Origin: Symbiodinium natans | Lineage: Eukaryota; Sar; Dinophyceae; Suessiales; Symbiodiniaceae | Length of the DNA: 22,500 nucleotides | Direction: 5' to 3' | Assembly: GCA_905221605.1 (NCBI GenBank) | Contig: CAJNDS010002473.1 | Span: 12,501 to 35,000 of the forward strand | In this document: positions 16,272 to 22,500 of the stretch, piece by piece | Layout of the letters: every line of letters starts with the position of its first letter | Position numbering within the stretch: position 1 is the stretch's first letter | The notes under the pieces: generated by a model | What the model was told of the DNA's origin: nothing | Seen by the model: only the letters and a program-made list of their open reading frames with translations | Database searches by the model: none | Translations under genes and position numbers: made by a program

Positions 16272-16325
16272 GTGCCGACACGACGCAAGCCGAGGGTGAC
16301 ACGGCTGCAGGCGGCCTGAGAGCGG
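16272..16325 (+). CDS. Candidate exon
   Basis: TTCGGACAG|G to AGCGG|GTTTAGGG, ADTTQAEGDTAAGGLRA. Confidence 0.42.
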
Positions 16326-16441
16326 GTTTAGGGACTAGGGTTCTAGGGTTCTAGGGTTTAGGGTTTAGGGTTTAGGGTTTAGGGTTTAGGGTTTAGGGTT
16401 TAGGGTTTAGGGTTTAGGGTTTAGGGTTTAGGGTTTAGGGT
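16326..16441 (+). repeat. Telomeric tract
   Basis: About 12 perfect TTTAGGG units after three TTCTAGGG-like ones. Confidence 0.93.
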
Positions 16442-16525
16442 GGGGCGCGTTGGGTTTTGGGTTTAAAGGGGCTGTGCTCTGCTGTTTTGTGAGCGCTTAG
16501 AGGGGTTGAAGGGTTTGGGTTTCAG

Positions 16526-16550
16526 GGCTGAGGCGCACTTCGGGTGCACA
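16526..16550 (+). CDS. Candidate micro-exon
   Basis: GGTTTCAG|G to ACA|GAAACG (GA donor), AEAHFGCT. Confidence 0.28.
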
Positions 16551-16555
16551 GAAAC

Positions 16556-16740
16556 GCCCCAAACCCTAAACCCTAAACCCTAAACCCTAAACCCTAAACC
16601 CTAAACCCTAAACCCTAAACCCTGAACCCTGAACCCTAAACCTTAAGCCCTAATCCCGAAACCCTAAACCCTAAACCCTAAACCCTAAACCCTAAACCCT
16701 AAACCCTAAACCCTATTCTAAACCCTAAACCCTACACCCT
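16556..16740 (-). repeat. Telomeric tract
   Basis: About 26 CCCTAAA units. Confidence 0.93.
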
Positions 16741-16756
16741 GCGACTTCGGGCGCAG

Positions 16757-16793
16757 GCCCCGAGACTCCTGGTCCGGTGCATGCCTTGGGCCA
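16757..16793 (+). CDS. Candidate exon
   Basis: CGGGCGCAG|G then APRLLVRCMPWA; GT donor at 16794, or open to the TTTAGGG tract at 16807. Confidence 0.33.
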
Positions 16794-16806
16794 GTCTTGG
16801 CTTCTT

Positions 16807-17045
16807 AGGGTTTAGGGTTTTAGGGTTTAGGGTTTTAGGGTTCAGGGTTTAGGGTTTTAGGGTTTGGGGTTTAGGGTTTAGGGTTTAGGGTTTAGGGTTT
16901 TAGGGTTCAGGGTTTAGGGTTTTAGGGTTTAGGGTTTTAGGGTTTAGGGTTTTAGGGTTTAGGGTTTAGGGTTTTAGGGTTTTAGGGTTTGGATTCAGGG
17001 GTTAGGGTTTTAGGGTTTCAGGGTTTGGGGTTTAGTGTTCAGGTC
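16807..17045 (+). repeat. Telomeric tract with alternating heptamer and octamer
   Basis: TTTAGGG and TTTTAGGG alternate for more than 200 bp, a 15 bp higher-order period. Confidence 0.92.
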
Positions 17046-17049
17046 TTAG

Positions 17050-18313
17050 AGATGAGGGTTCAGGGTTGAGGGGCGTGATTCGGTGGTGATATGTTGCTGC
17101 GGCTTAGGGGTTAGGGTTACGGGGTAGGCCTTCGGCTGCACATTCTAGAATGTCCCTTATTTGGGCTTAAGCAAGATTTCTTGCCTCAAGCACTTGCGAC
17201 GGACCTAGACTAACAAAACCCTAAATACTACTTCAAATCCTTGATATTTTCCGGCTACATCTGGGCTGCGGGTGCAGCGTTCAGGGCTCCATTTGTTTTC
17301 AGCTCGTTTGAAGCTAAGTTCATACTGGTAATATGTATGTGTGCACACACATTGTTTTGGCCTGGTTCAAAGCTTAGGGTTCATGTCTGTAAAGCACTCT
17401 CAGCTGCATTCCTGAAAGTTCGATCACAAGAAGGTTGTACATGCCCAACAATCATTTGGCTGTCTCGAAATGGTTGTAGAGTCTAGGGTGTAGAGTATGA
17501 GAGGCCCTAAACCCTAATTAGTTAAACTTCCCCCTGAACCCTAAACCCAGGACTTTGAAAGGCACCTTTCACCCGCTTAGGTCAGGGCGTAGGATTCAAG
17601 GAGCTTGTAGCATGTCCAACAGCGGCACCTCGCTACAGTGCATGCTCTTGACATCAATGCACGTAATGATTAATGGCCACAGAAGCAAACAACATCGTAC
17701 ACAGAAGGGAAGTGGAATGCGATGACACAGTGATTATGACAATCAATCGTGGGAACGATAACTATAGTGAGAAGACCATACTACCGTGAAAAGAAGACCA
17801 TCAGCGAGAATCATGACGATGACGTTGACGATGACGATGACGATGATGATGATGATGATGGTGATGATGATAATGATGATGATGATGTCGATGATGATGA
17901 TGATGCTGCAGCTGATGATTATGATTATCATCACCACCACTATGAGTACAAAGAAGGGCTCAAGGCTTAGCTGCAAGGTTGCGGATCCCAAGGTCCCTGG
18001 GCGCTTGTGCTGTATAGTTTTGTTGGTAAGGGCTACGGATTACCTCTGATGAGCCTCGACCCAGTTCCCACTCTTCATCGCACTGCAAAATCCCTCATCA
18101 GACAAGTTAAGTTCGGTTCTAAACCCTGCGCACATACGTGGCTGTGCAAGGTGTCACCGCAGACGACGCTGGATGCAGAGACGTTGCCAACTGCTGGGGG
18201 TACCCTGGTACCTGATGGCTGGTCGGTTTTTACCGGCTAGTGCAATAGGTTTGAGGTTCCGAAGCTGTATCAGTGTCATTGCTTGATGTTGCTTTACTAC
18301 CTGATCACCCTAG
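17050..18313. other. Telomere-repeat-free stretch upstream of the formin-like gene
   Basis: No telomeric tract and no recognisable domain. Short + strand segments could be exons, for instance 18151-18199 (SPQTTLDAETLPTAGG), but no family match supports them. A GAT microsatellite lies inside. Promoter elements cannot be assigned; dinoflagellate genes usually lack TATA boxes. Confidence 0.4.
17815..17915. repeat. GAT/GAC trinucleotide microsatellite
   Basis: Imperfect (GATGAY)n from GACGATGACGTTGACGATGA through runs of GATGATGAT to GATGATGATGATGCTGCAG. It is open as poly-Asp, poly-Met or, on the minus strand, poly-Ile, which is what any such repeat gives, so coding status is undecided. Confidence 0.85.
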
Positions 18314-18514
18314 GTGCGCCCGCCTCTGAGAGCGCCCAAGCCTCAGCAGCTGCGACGCCGACGGGTGCGGCGCGTGCGGCCGGGGGCCCCGACGAAGCGG
18401 AGCAGGAGCAGCCAGGGGAGGGGGCGGCAGCGAGCCCTCCGCAGAAGGGGGGCAAGGGCCCTCCGAAGAAGGGAGGCAAAGCTGGTAAAGGCCCGCCGCT
18501 GCCTGGCACAGCTG
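18314..18514 (+). CDS. Formin-like gene, candidate exon A (tandem copy 1)
   Basis: Acceptor CCCTAG|G and donor G|GCGACT (GC type) give a 201 bp exon, phase 1 at both ends. It encodes an Ala-rich lead-in (GAPASESAQASAAATP), an acidic EAEQEQPGEG stretch and then the KGGKGPPKKGGKAGKGPPLP block. Exon B and C begin differently but share everything from the EQEQP stretch on. The frame stays open to a TAG at 18589-18591, so a longer exon cannot be excluded; the GC donor is preferred because it lies at the same place as a canonical GTGAGT donor in exon B. Confidence 0.6.
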
Positions 18515-21500
18515 GCGACTCCTGCGCTGGGCCGGCGTCCGCTGAAGCTGCGGCGCCAAGTCCGGACGGTGCCTTGCCGCAGTTTTTCTAGCGCTCGATA
18601 GAGCAAGTGTTTGGTATGCCTTGCCTATTTACTTACTTGTAGTCGAGGCTTGAGGAAGGTCATGATACTTCAGTTCTGGCAAACTGTTGAGGACGACTTC
18701 AGTTCTGGCAAACTGTTGTGGACGTGGAAGTCTGTATATCTCATACTGAACTCTCCCGCAAAGCCAGGCAATAGCATGTGCTATCTGAACATATGTCTCT
18801 GGTGCTCAGGCTGTTTGTTGATTTCCGGAGCTTAAAGGGACATTTGCAAGAAGACATCCTCTGCTCATCTCAGGTGACCTAGGCTCAGGTGAGCTGCAAC
18901 GCGACATCGCGGAGCACGAACAGCCCGAGGAGGGGACAGCAGCGGGCCCTCCGCAGAAGGGGGGCAAGGGCCCTCCGAAGAAAGGCGGCAAAGCTGGTAA
19001 AGGCCCGCCGCTGCCTGGAACAGCTGGTGAGTCCTGCGCTGGGCCGGCGTCCGCTGAAGCTATGGCGCCAAGTCCGGACGGTGCCTTGCCGGTGTATTTC
19101 TATAGCGCTCGATACAGCAAGTGTTTGGTATGCCTTGCCTATTCACTTATTTGTAGTTTCGGTTTGAGGTTCTGCAGTTCTTGGAAATCTGTTGTGGACT
19201 GTGCTCATACTGAACTCTCCAGTGCAGGCAGTAGCTGCTATCTGCGCCTATGCCATGTGCGAGGGCTTGATTTTGTGCAGGGCTTCGGGTGCTCAGGCTG
19301 TTTGTTGACTCCCGGAGCTTAATTAAAGGGACATGTGCAAGACAACATCCTCTGCTCATCTCAGGTGATCCAGGCTCAGGTGAGCTGCAACGCGACATCG
19401 CGGAGCAGGAGCAGCCAGGGGAGGGGACAGCAGCGAGCCCTCCGCAGAAAGGGGCCAAGGGCCCTCCGAAAAAAGGCGGCAAAGTTGGCAAAGGCCCGCC
19501 GCTGCCTGAAACAGCTGACGACTCCTGTGCTGCGCCAGCAGCTGCTGAAGCTGCGCCGGCGGCAGGAATTACTGCGCCTTCTGCTGCAGTGACTTGGGCG
19601 TTCTTCAGAATCATGCCTTTCAGATCCTTTCAGCTTGCCAGTCTGTGGATGTAAGCCATCAGACGGTCTTCCGTAGTTGCATCTGTGTGTTTTCTTCACG
19701 CTTGGCCGCAACCAAGGCGGCTACCCCTGCAGCGGAGGCAAAGGCAGGCGCGAAGCCCAAAGGTCCTTTTGCCAAGAAGGGCAAGGGACCCCCACCACCC
19801 GGGCCGCCGGGAAAGGGCCCGGACCTGCCGCAAGAGGAGGCACCTGGGGCCCAGGCCACCGGGGAGCTTGCTTCTGCAGATACGGAGGCAGCGGCCAAAA
19901 CCAAGGGCCCGCCCAAGAAGGGAGGCAAGGGCCCGCCTCCGCCAGGCCCCAAAGCCGCACCAGAGGAGACTGCAGAGCAGGCCCCTTGCTTCGCCATTAG
20001 TTGAACTTTAAAATTTTTTGGGTTTCCTTATTCAGTAGGAAGATTAAAGTTTACCACCTTTTTTCCCCCTTGGTCCTTGGAGAAGTAAGGCAGAGCAGGC
20101 CCCCAAGACCAAGGGCCCGCCCAAGAAGGGCGGCAAGGGCCCGCCGCTTCCCACCCAGGCTGAAGGACCGGCGGCACCCCAGGAGGAGACTCTGGTTTAG
20201 GGTTTAGGGTTTAGGGTTTAGGGTTTAGGGTTTAGGTCATAGTGGGGTAACATTTTACATTTTTAAGGGTTTAGGGTTTCGGGTTTAGGGTTGAGGGTCT
20301 AGGGTTTAGGGTACTTAAAAACTCAATAAGGCTATGAGAACTTTAAACTTTTGTCATAGTGGGGTAACATTTTACATCTTCAAGGGTACTTAAACGCAAT
20401 AAGGAATAGAACTTCGTTTTGTTGATACTATCAAATAACATGAACAGTTGATACTATCAAGGAGGAGACTTCAGCCCCTTCATCCGGCAAGGGCAAGGGC
20501 CCGAAAGGTCCAGCTGGGCCAGGCAAGGGTCCGGGCAGCTTGGCCGAAAATTCGACCCCGGCTTCGCCCGAGCCCTCTAAAACCCCGAAACCTTGAATTC
20601 TAAACCCTATATAAACCTTCTGAACCCTAAACCCTAAACCCTAAACCCTAAACCCTAAGCTCTAAACCCTAAACCCTAAACCCTAAACCCTAAACCCTAA
20701 ACCCTAAACCCTAAACCCTAAACCCTAAACCCTAAACCCCAAACCCTAAACCCTAAAGCCAGGCAAGGGCCCGCCCGGCAAGGGCCCGGGCCCAGCCGGA
20801 AAGGGCAAAGGCAAGGGAAAGGAGCCGCTCCAGCTACCGGGCGGACGATTTACGAGAGTTAAGGGGAGATTTAGGGTTTAGGGTTTAGGGTTTAGGGTAT
20901 AGGGTTTGGGGTTTGGGGTTTGGGGTTTGGGGTTCAGGCCTATAAGCCTACAACCCCACAAGTCCGAGTCCCTGAAATCTTCCAGTCTTCATGGAGAGCT
21001 GTGCTACAGGGCTCTTCGGCCTGATTTTGGCTTGGCGGTAGTTTCTTGAAACGTGGGAGTTAGACATCCGGGTTCACTTCCTGGTTAAATTTGTACTTGA
21101 CCCCAACCCCACCCTCATTGTACCCATAGGAAAGGAGCCCTACACCCTATAAACCCCTGTAAACACCAAACCCTAGACTCTTCAATGGGAAAAGCAAAGC
21201 CTGCTTAGGGCCCACTCCTGCTTCTGAGGGGGCAGCACGAAAGCACACGAACCCTAAACCCTAAACCCTAAACCCTAAACCCTAAACCCTAAACCCTAAA
21301 CCCTAAACCCTAAACCCTAAACCCTAAACCGGTTTGAATAAGGGCTAGTTGTGGCTGTGGGGGTGTGGGGGGGAGCGTTCATTACCACTTCTACTTGGAG
21401 GTTCATGGTACTTGTTAAGTACTTATAACTGTGCTTATAACTGTACTTATAACTGTACTTATAACCATATTGGGCACTTAGGGGGCTTATAAGTGTGTTC

Positions 21501-21650
21501 TAAGTACAGCTACAATTGGTTAAAAAGTACCATGAACCTCCATCTAAACCCAAGCCTGGAACTTCGACAGGCTGCGCCAGCCAAAGATCAAGCCCAAGCA
21601 GAACATGAAGCAGCTGTGGTGGAGTCGGTTTCTCTTCGGAAAGAAGCTTG
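18314..21650 (+). CDS. Formin-like protein, partial gene (FH1-like region plus start of FH2)
   Basis: Formins nucleate and elongate unbranched actin filaments; a proline-rich FH1 segment recruits profilin-actin and the FH2 domain caps the barbed end. Eight exons (18314-18514, 18874-19026, 19365-19516, 19717-19980, 20099-20182, 20462-20522, 20763-20832, 21571-21650) join without a stop, and their phases fit throughout (1065 nt, 355 codons). The first seven encode repeated KGPPKKGGKGPP and KGPPPPGP blocks mixed with Ala/Glu spacers, as expected for FH1. The eighth has KPKQNMKQLWWSRF, which matches the usual FH2 entry pattern of basic residues, Met-Lys, Leu, x, Trp. Introns are GC-AG, GT-AG and GA-AG. 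The 5' end is not identified and most of FH2 lies beyond the window. The splice model is mine and untested. A non-formin Lys/Gly/Pro-rich protein is the alternative. Confidence 0.7.
18874..19026 (+). CDS. Formin-like gene, candidate exon B (tandem copy 2)
   Basis: Acceptor CATCTCAG|G and canonical donor G|GTGAGTCC give 153 bp (51 codons), phase 1 on both sides, so its duplication keeps the frame. The product starts GDLGSGELQRDIAEHEQPEE and continues into the KGPPKKGGKAGKGPPLP block. This is the clearest of the three copies because both splice sites are conventional. Confidence 0.65.
19365..19516 (+). CDS. Formin-like gene, candidate exon C (tandem copy 3)
   Basis: Acceptor CATCTCAG|G matches exon B exactly. 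The donor position that is GGC in A and GGT in B reads GACGAC here, so a GA donor at 19517 is proposed; it makes the exon end in phase 0, which fits exon D. The product is GDPGSGELQRDIAEQEQPGE followed by a KGAKGPPKKGGKVGKGPPLP block. The frame remains open past 19517 (DDSCAAPAAAEAAPAAG...), so a later donor is possible. Confidence 0.55.
19717..19980 (+). CDS. Formin-like gene, candidate exon D (core FH1-like exon)
   Basis: Acceptor ACCAAG|GCG and GC donor CAG|GCCCC give 264 bp (88 codons), phase 0 to 0. It holds the richest polyproline of the gene: KKGKGPPPPGPPGKGP and KKGGKGPPPPGPK, separated by an acidic/Ala spacer (LPQEEAPGAQATGELASADT). Runs of four prolines flanked by Gly are suitable profilin ligands. 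The same DNA is also open in other frames because of its GC-rich composition; only this frame continues the motifs of the neighbouring exons. Confidence 0.65.
20099..20182 (+). CDS. Formin-like gene, candidate exon E
   Basis: 84 bp (28 codons), phase 0 to 0, coding for APKTKGPPKKGGKGPPLPTQ and a short Ala/Pro tail. The acceptor lies in the second copy of a 14 bp direct repeat whose first copy holds the preceding donor; the following GA donor lies in an 11 bp repeat. Confidence 0.62.
20193..20235 (+). repeat. Telomeric tract in formin intron E/F
   Basis: About six TTTAGGG units beginning ten bases after the proposed GA donor. Confidence 0.9.
20236..20412. repeat. Two intronic repeat copies, one interrupted by six telomeric heptamers
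   Basis: An exact 25 bp sequence occurs at 20236-20260 and 20353-20377. In both copies it leads to AAGGG and then TACTTAAA..CAATAAGG. In the second copy AAGGG and TACTTAAA are adjacent (20382-20394); in the first they are separated by 20270-20311. Two 14 bp GTTGATACTATCAA copies follow at 20421-20434 and 20447-20460, the last one adjoining the 3' splice site. Confidence 0.85.
20270..20311 (+). repeat. 42 bp telomeric block inside an intronic repeat
   Basis: Exactly six heptamers: TTTAGGG, TTTCGGG, TTTAGGG, TTGAGGG, TCTAGGG, TTTAGGG. The sister repeat copy at 20353 lacks it. Confidence 0.85.
20462..20522 (+). CDS. Formin-like gene, candidate exon F
   Basis: 61 bp from AAG|GAGGAG to CCAG|GCAAGG (GC donor), phase 0 to 1, coding EETSAPSSGKGKGPKGPAGP. 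The frame stays open to a TGA at 20593-20595 (through GKGPGSLAENSTPASPEP), so the donor could be later, for example G|GCAGC at 20533; the site at 20523 is preferred because it sits in a 12 bp repeat shared with the acceptor. Confidence 0.5.
20622..20757 (-). repeat. Telomeric tract in formin intron F/G
   Basis: About 19 CCCTAAA units, nearly perfect, running up to five bases before the proposed 3' splice site. Confidence 0.92.
20763..20832 (+). CDS. Formin-like gene, candidate exon G
   Basis: 70 bp from GCCAG|GCAAGG to CTCCA|GCTACC, phase 1 to 2, coding GKGPPGKGPGPAGKGKGKGK and then EPLQ. The lysine/glycine run leads from FH1 into FH2. With this donor the next exon reads on as LQLRQPKIKPK. 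The frame is open further (LPGGRFTRVKGRFRV, stop inside telomeric repeat), so the exact donor is uncertain. Confidence 0.5.
20870..20936 (+). repeat. Telomeric tract in formin intron G/H
   Basis: TTTAGGG units followed by TTTGGGG variants. Confidence 0.88.
21250..21330 (-). repeat. Second telomeric tract in formin intron G/H
   Basis: About 11 perfect CCCTAAA units. Confidence 0.92.
21396..21542. mobile_element. MITE-like element with 18 bp perfect terminal inverted repeats
   Basis: TGGAGGTTCATGGTACTT at 21396-21413 is the exact reverse complement of 21525-21542. The 147 bp between the outer ends has no coding capacity and contains four 12 bp units GTACTTATAACT/C (21419-21466). No clear target duplication is visible. 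It lies in the intron just upstream of the FH2 exon. Confidence 0.7.
21571..21650 (+). CDS. Formin-like gene, candidate exon H: start of the FH2 domain
   Basis: 80 bp from CGACAG|GCTGCG to CTTG|GCATAC (GC donor), phase 2 to 1. In this frame it reads RQPKIKPKQNMKQLWWSRFL then FGKKLG. The FH2 domain characteristically opens with a basic stretch, Met-Lys, Leu and an invariant Trp, then Gly and a second Trp region in the next part; the first half is present here. A different frame of the same DNA is open longer but gives no family resemblance. Confidence 0.65.
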
Positions 21651-21659
21651 GCATACGAC

Positions 21660-21765
21660 TATTTGCTTAAGAACCCCTAAAGAATAAACAAAATAACGCT
21701 CCCTATAGTACCTTTAATAAGGAAGAATATTTATTCTTCCTTTTTCGGGTTTCTTAAGCAATTAG
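21660..21765. repeat. Short inverted-repeat element, related copy at 5685-5775
   Basis: TTGCTTAAGAACCC near 21663 and GGGTTTCTTAAGCAA at 21747-21761 are near-perfect inverted ends; a 20 bp palindrome (GGAAGAATATTTATTCTTCC, 21721-21740) lies between. It starts nine bases after the donor of the FH2 exon. Confidence 0.65.
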
Positions 21766-21969
21766 TAGCATAGGAACAAGAGTGGAATGTTCAGTTCAAG
21801 GTCCCAGCCGTAGATCCTCAGCCCAGACCCAAAAGCCAAGTCCTGGGCCACCACAAACCCTAAACCCTAAACCCTGAACCCTGAACCCTAATCCCTAATC
21901 CCTGAACCCCAAGCCCTTCAAGTGCCAACCCATGCTTTGCTGTAATCCCCTGAAGCCCTCAAAGCCTCA

Positions 21970-22020
21970 GCTGGTTCTTAGTCGGGAATGAGGGAATCAC
22001 TTACCTTATGGAATCCCCGA
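21970..22020 (+). repeat. Dispersed repeat family, copy 3 (diverged)
   Basis: GCTGGTTCTTAGTCGGGAAT then GAGGGAATCACTTACCTTAT and GGAATCCCC align with copies 1 and 2. Confidence 0.55.
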
Positions 22021-22046
22021 ATGCGGAACTAATCAACCTACTTCCC

Positions 22047-22143
22047 TGGTTCCATACTGAGAGCCAGAAAGTACATTGGCTTGATAGCCCAATGTACCCT
22101 TTTGCCCCTGTTGGGTTCTGAATTCCCCATATAAATGGAACCA
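22047..22143. repeat. Nested inverted repeats
   Basis: Outer arms TGGTTCCAT (22047-22055) and ATGGAACCA (22135-22143); inner arms GTACATTGG (22071-22079) and CCAATGTAC (22089-22097). Could be a small non-autonomous element; no coding capacity. Confidence 0.5.
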
Positions 22144-22268
22144 ATCCCAGAACGGGCTCCCTGACTGTGTTTTTTTTGCTGTGTTACCAAGACAAGCATG
22201 ACCGCTTAGGTCATAAGTCCCTTAACGATAGTTGCGGGGAGGGCTAGAGGTTTGCATTGCCCGCAGAG

Positions 22269-22290
22269 CTGGGGCTAAAGAAAGCCCCAG
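22269..22290. other. Small hairpin
   Basis: CTGGGGCT and AGCCCCAG, 8 bp perfect arms with a 6 base loop. No T-run follows, so it is not a terminator-like site. Confidence 0.4.
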
Positions 22291-22500
22291 GGGCTAGGGA
22301 TTAGGGTTTAGGGTTTAACTTCGTTTGGACTGCGCAGGCGCTATACTTTTGGTTATGAATTTCGGTCTCGGTTTCCATGTCCGCGTGTTCCGTTCTTCAG
22401 ACCGTCTTTTTCAGACTTGGGCCGCTTTAGAACGTTGGCCTCTTCACCCGGGGACCCAAGAAGCACATAAGCATAAGCATTTTAGAGGGATATCCCTACC

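Larger units (their letters stand above)
18398..19520 (+). repeat. Three tandem exon+intron units of about 500 bp in the formin-like gene
   Basis: The CCCTCCGCAGAA block recurs at 18435, 18947 and 19438, giving spacings of 512 and 491 bp. Intron sequence is duplicated as well as exon: GTTTGGTATGCCTTGCCTAT follows copies 1 and 2, and CTCATCTCAGGTGA precedes copies 2 and 3. Copy 1 intron additionally carries a 23 bp direct repeat (18667-18689 and 18696-18718). Confidence 0.85.
21767..22500. other. Intron sequence downstream of the FH2 exon
   Basis: No continuation of FH2 (for example the Gly...Trp part that should follow) is visible in any + strand frame. It holds short telomeric tracts at 21855-21910 (CCCTAAA/CCCTGAA) and 22300-22318 (TTTAGGG), a dispersed repeat copy and inverted repeats. 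Confidence 0.5.

Noticed and set aside
1-17045. True chromosome end or subtelomere
   Set aside because: Tracts are short, in both orientations and interrupted by ordinary sequence; no terminal array of one orientation is present.
17743-17991. Poly-Asp, poly-Met and poly-Ile frames
   Set aside because: Shadows of the GAT repeat. Poly-Asp coding use is possible but nothing supports it.
18297-20011. Arg-rich and Leu/Pro-rich frames on both strands across the KGPP exons
   Set aside because: GC-rich DNA is open in several frames; only the KGPP frame repeats its motif in all exons and links to FH2.
21493-21687. Frame LELRQAAPAKDQAQAEHEAA over the FH2 exon
   Set aside because: It starts in intron/MITE sequence and has no family resemblance, whereas the alternate frame has the FH2 start.
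1-22500. tRNA, rRNA and spliced-leader RNA genes
   Set aside because: No B-box-like GGTTCGANTCC with a matching acceptor stem, no rRNA core sequence and no spliced-leader sequence were found by eye.
1-22500. Origin in Eimeria or another coccidian with scattered telomere-like repeats
   Set aside because: Not excluded, but the CAG-type amino acid repeats typical of Eimeria are absent and the GC/GA donors favour a dinoflagellate.

Overview
The window looks like nuclear DNA of a dinoflagellate, most probably of the Suessiales/Symbiodiniaceae type. The reasons are: (1) plant/alveolate-type telomeric heptamers (TTTAGGG on one strand, CCCTAAA on the other) occur as dozens of internal tracts; (2) the one recognisable gene, on the + strand at about 18.3-21.65 kb, needs GC-AG and GA-AG introns as well as GT-AG, a known dinoflagellate trait; (3) several of its introns are bounded by 11-14 bp direct repeats, as reported for introner-like introns in dinoflagellates. 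A coccidian or chromerid alveolate, which can also have TTTAGGG telomeres, cannot be excluded. No bacterial genes, rRNA, tRNA, CRISPR array or intact transposase gene was seen.

Region 1, about 1-17050: some fifty tracts of telomere-like heptamer, 30-270 bp each and in both orientations, alternate with short, mostly GC-richer islands of 40-170 bp. Many islands are open in at least one + strand frame, start just after an AG and end just before GT, GC or GA. My reading, an inference, is that many are short exons of one or more + strand genes whose introns consist largely of telomeric repeat. I list the best as candidate exons with modest confidence. Several islands are open in two or three frames, so the frame is often uncertain, and I recognise no protein family there. 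The region also holds an 18 x 9 bp minisatellite, long poly-G runs, an AT-rich island and small dispersed repeats.

Region 2, about 17050-18313: no telomeric tract; a GAT microsatellite and unassigned sequence, probably upstream exon/intron or promoter sequence of the next gene.

Region 3, 18314-21650 and beyond: a formin-like actin-assembly gene. Eight exons join in one continuous frame (355 codons). Seven encode a Lys-Gly-Pro-Pro-rich FH1-like region; the eighth encodes what looks like the start of the FH2 domain (MKQLWWSRF). The first three exons are tandem copies of a unit of about 500 bp. The last three complete introns and the one running off the window all carry telomeric tracts. The third last shows a 42 bp block of six heptamers placed inside one of two otherwise matching repeat copies.

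Region 4, 21651-22500: intron of the same gene, with a MITE-like inverted-repeat element, a dispersed repeat copy, short telomeric tracts and nested palindromes. The rest of FH2 must lie beyond the window.
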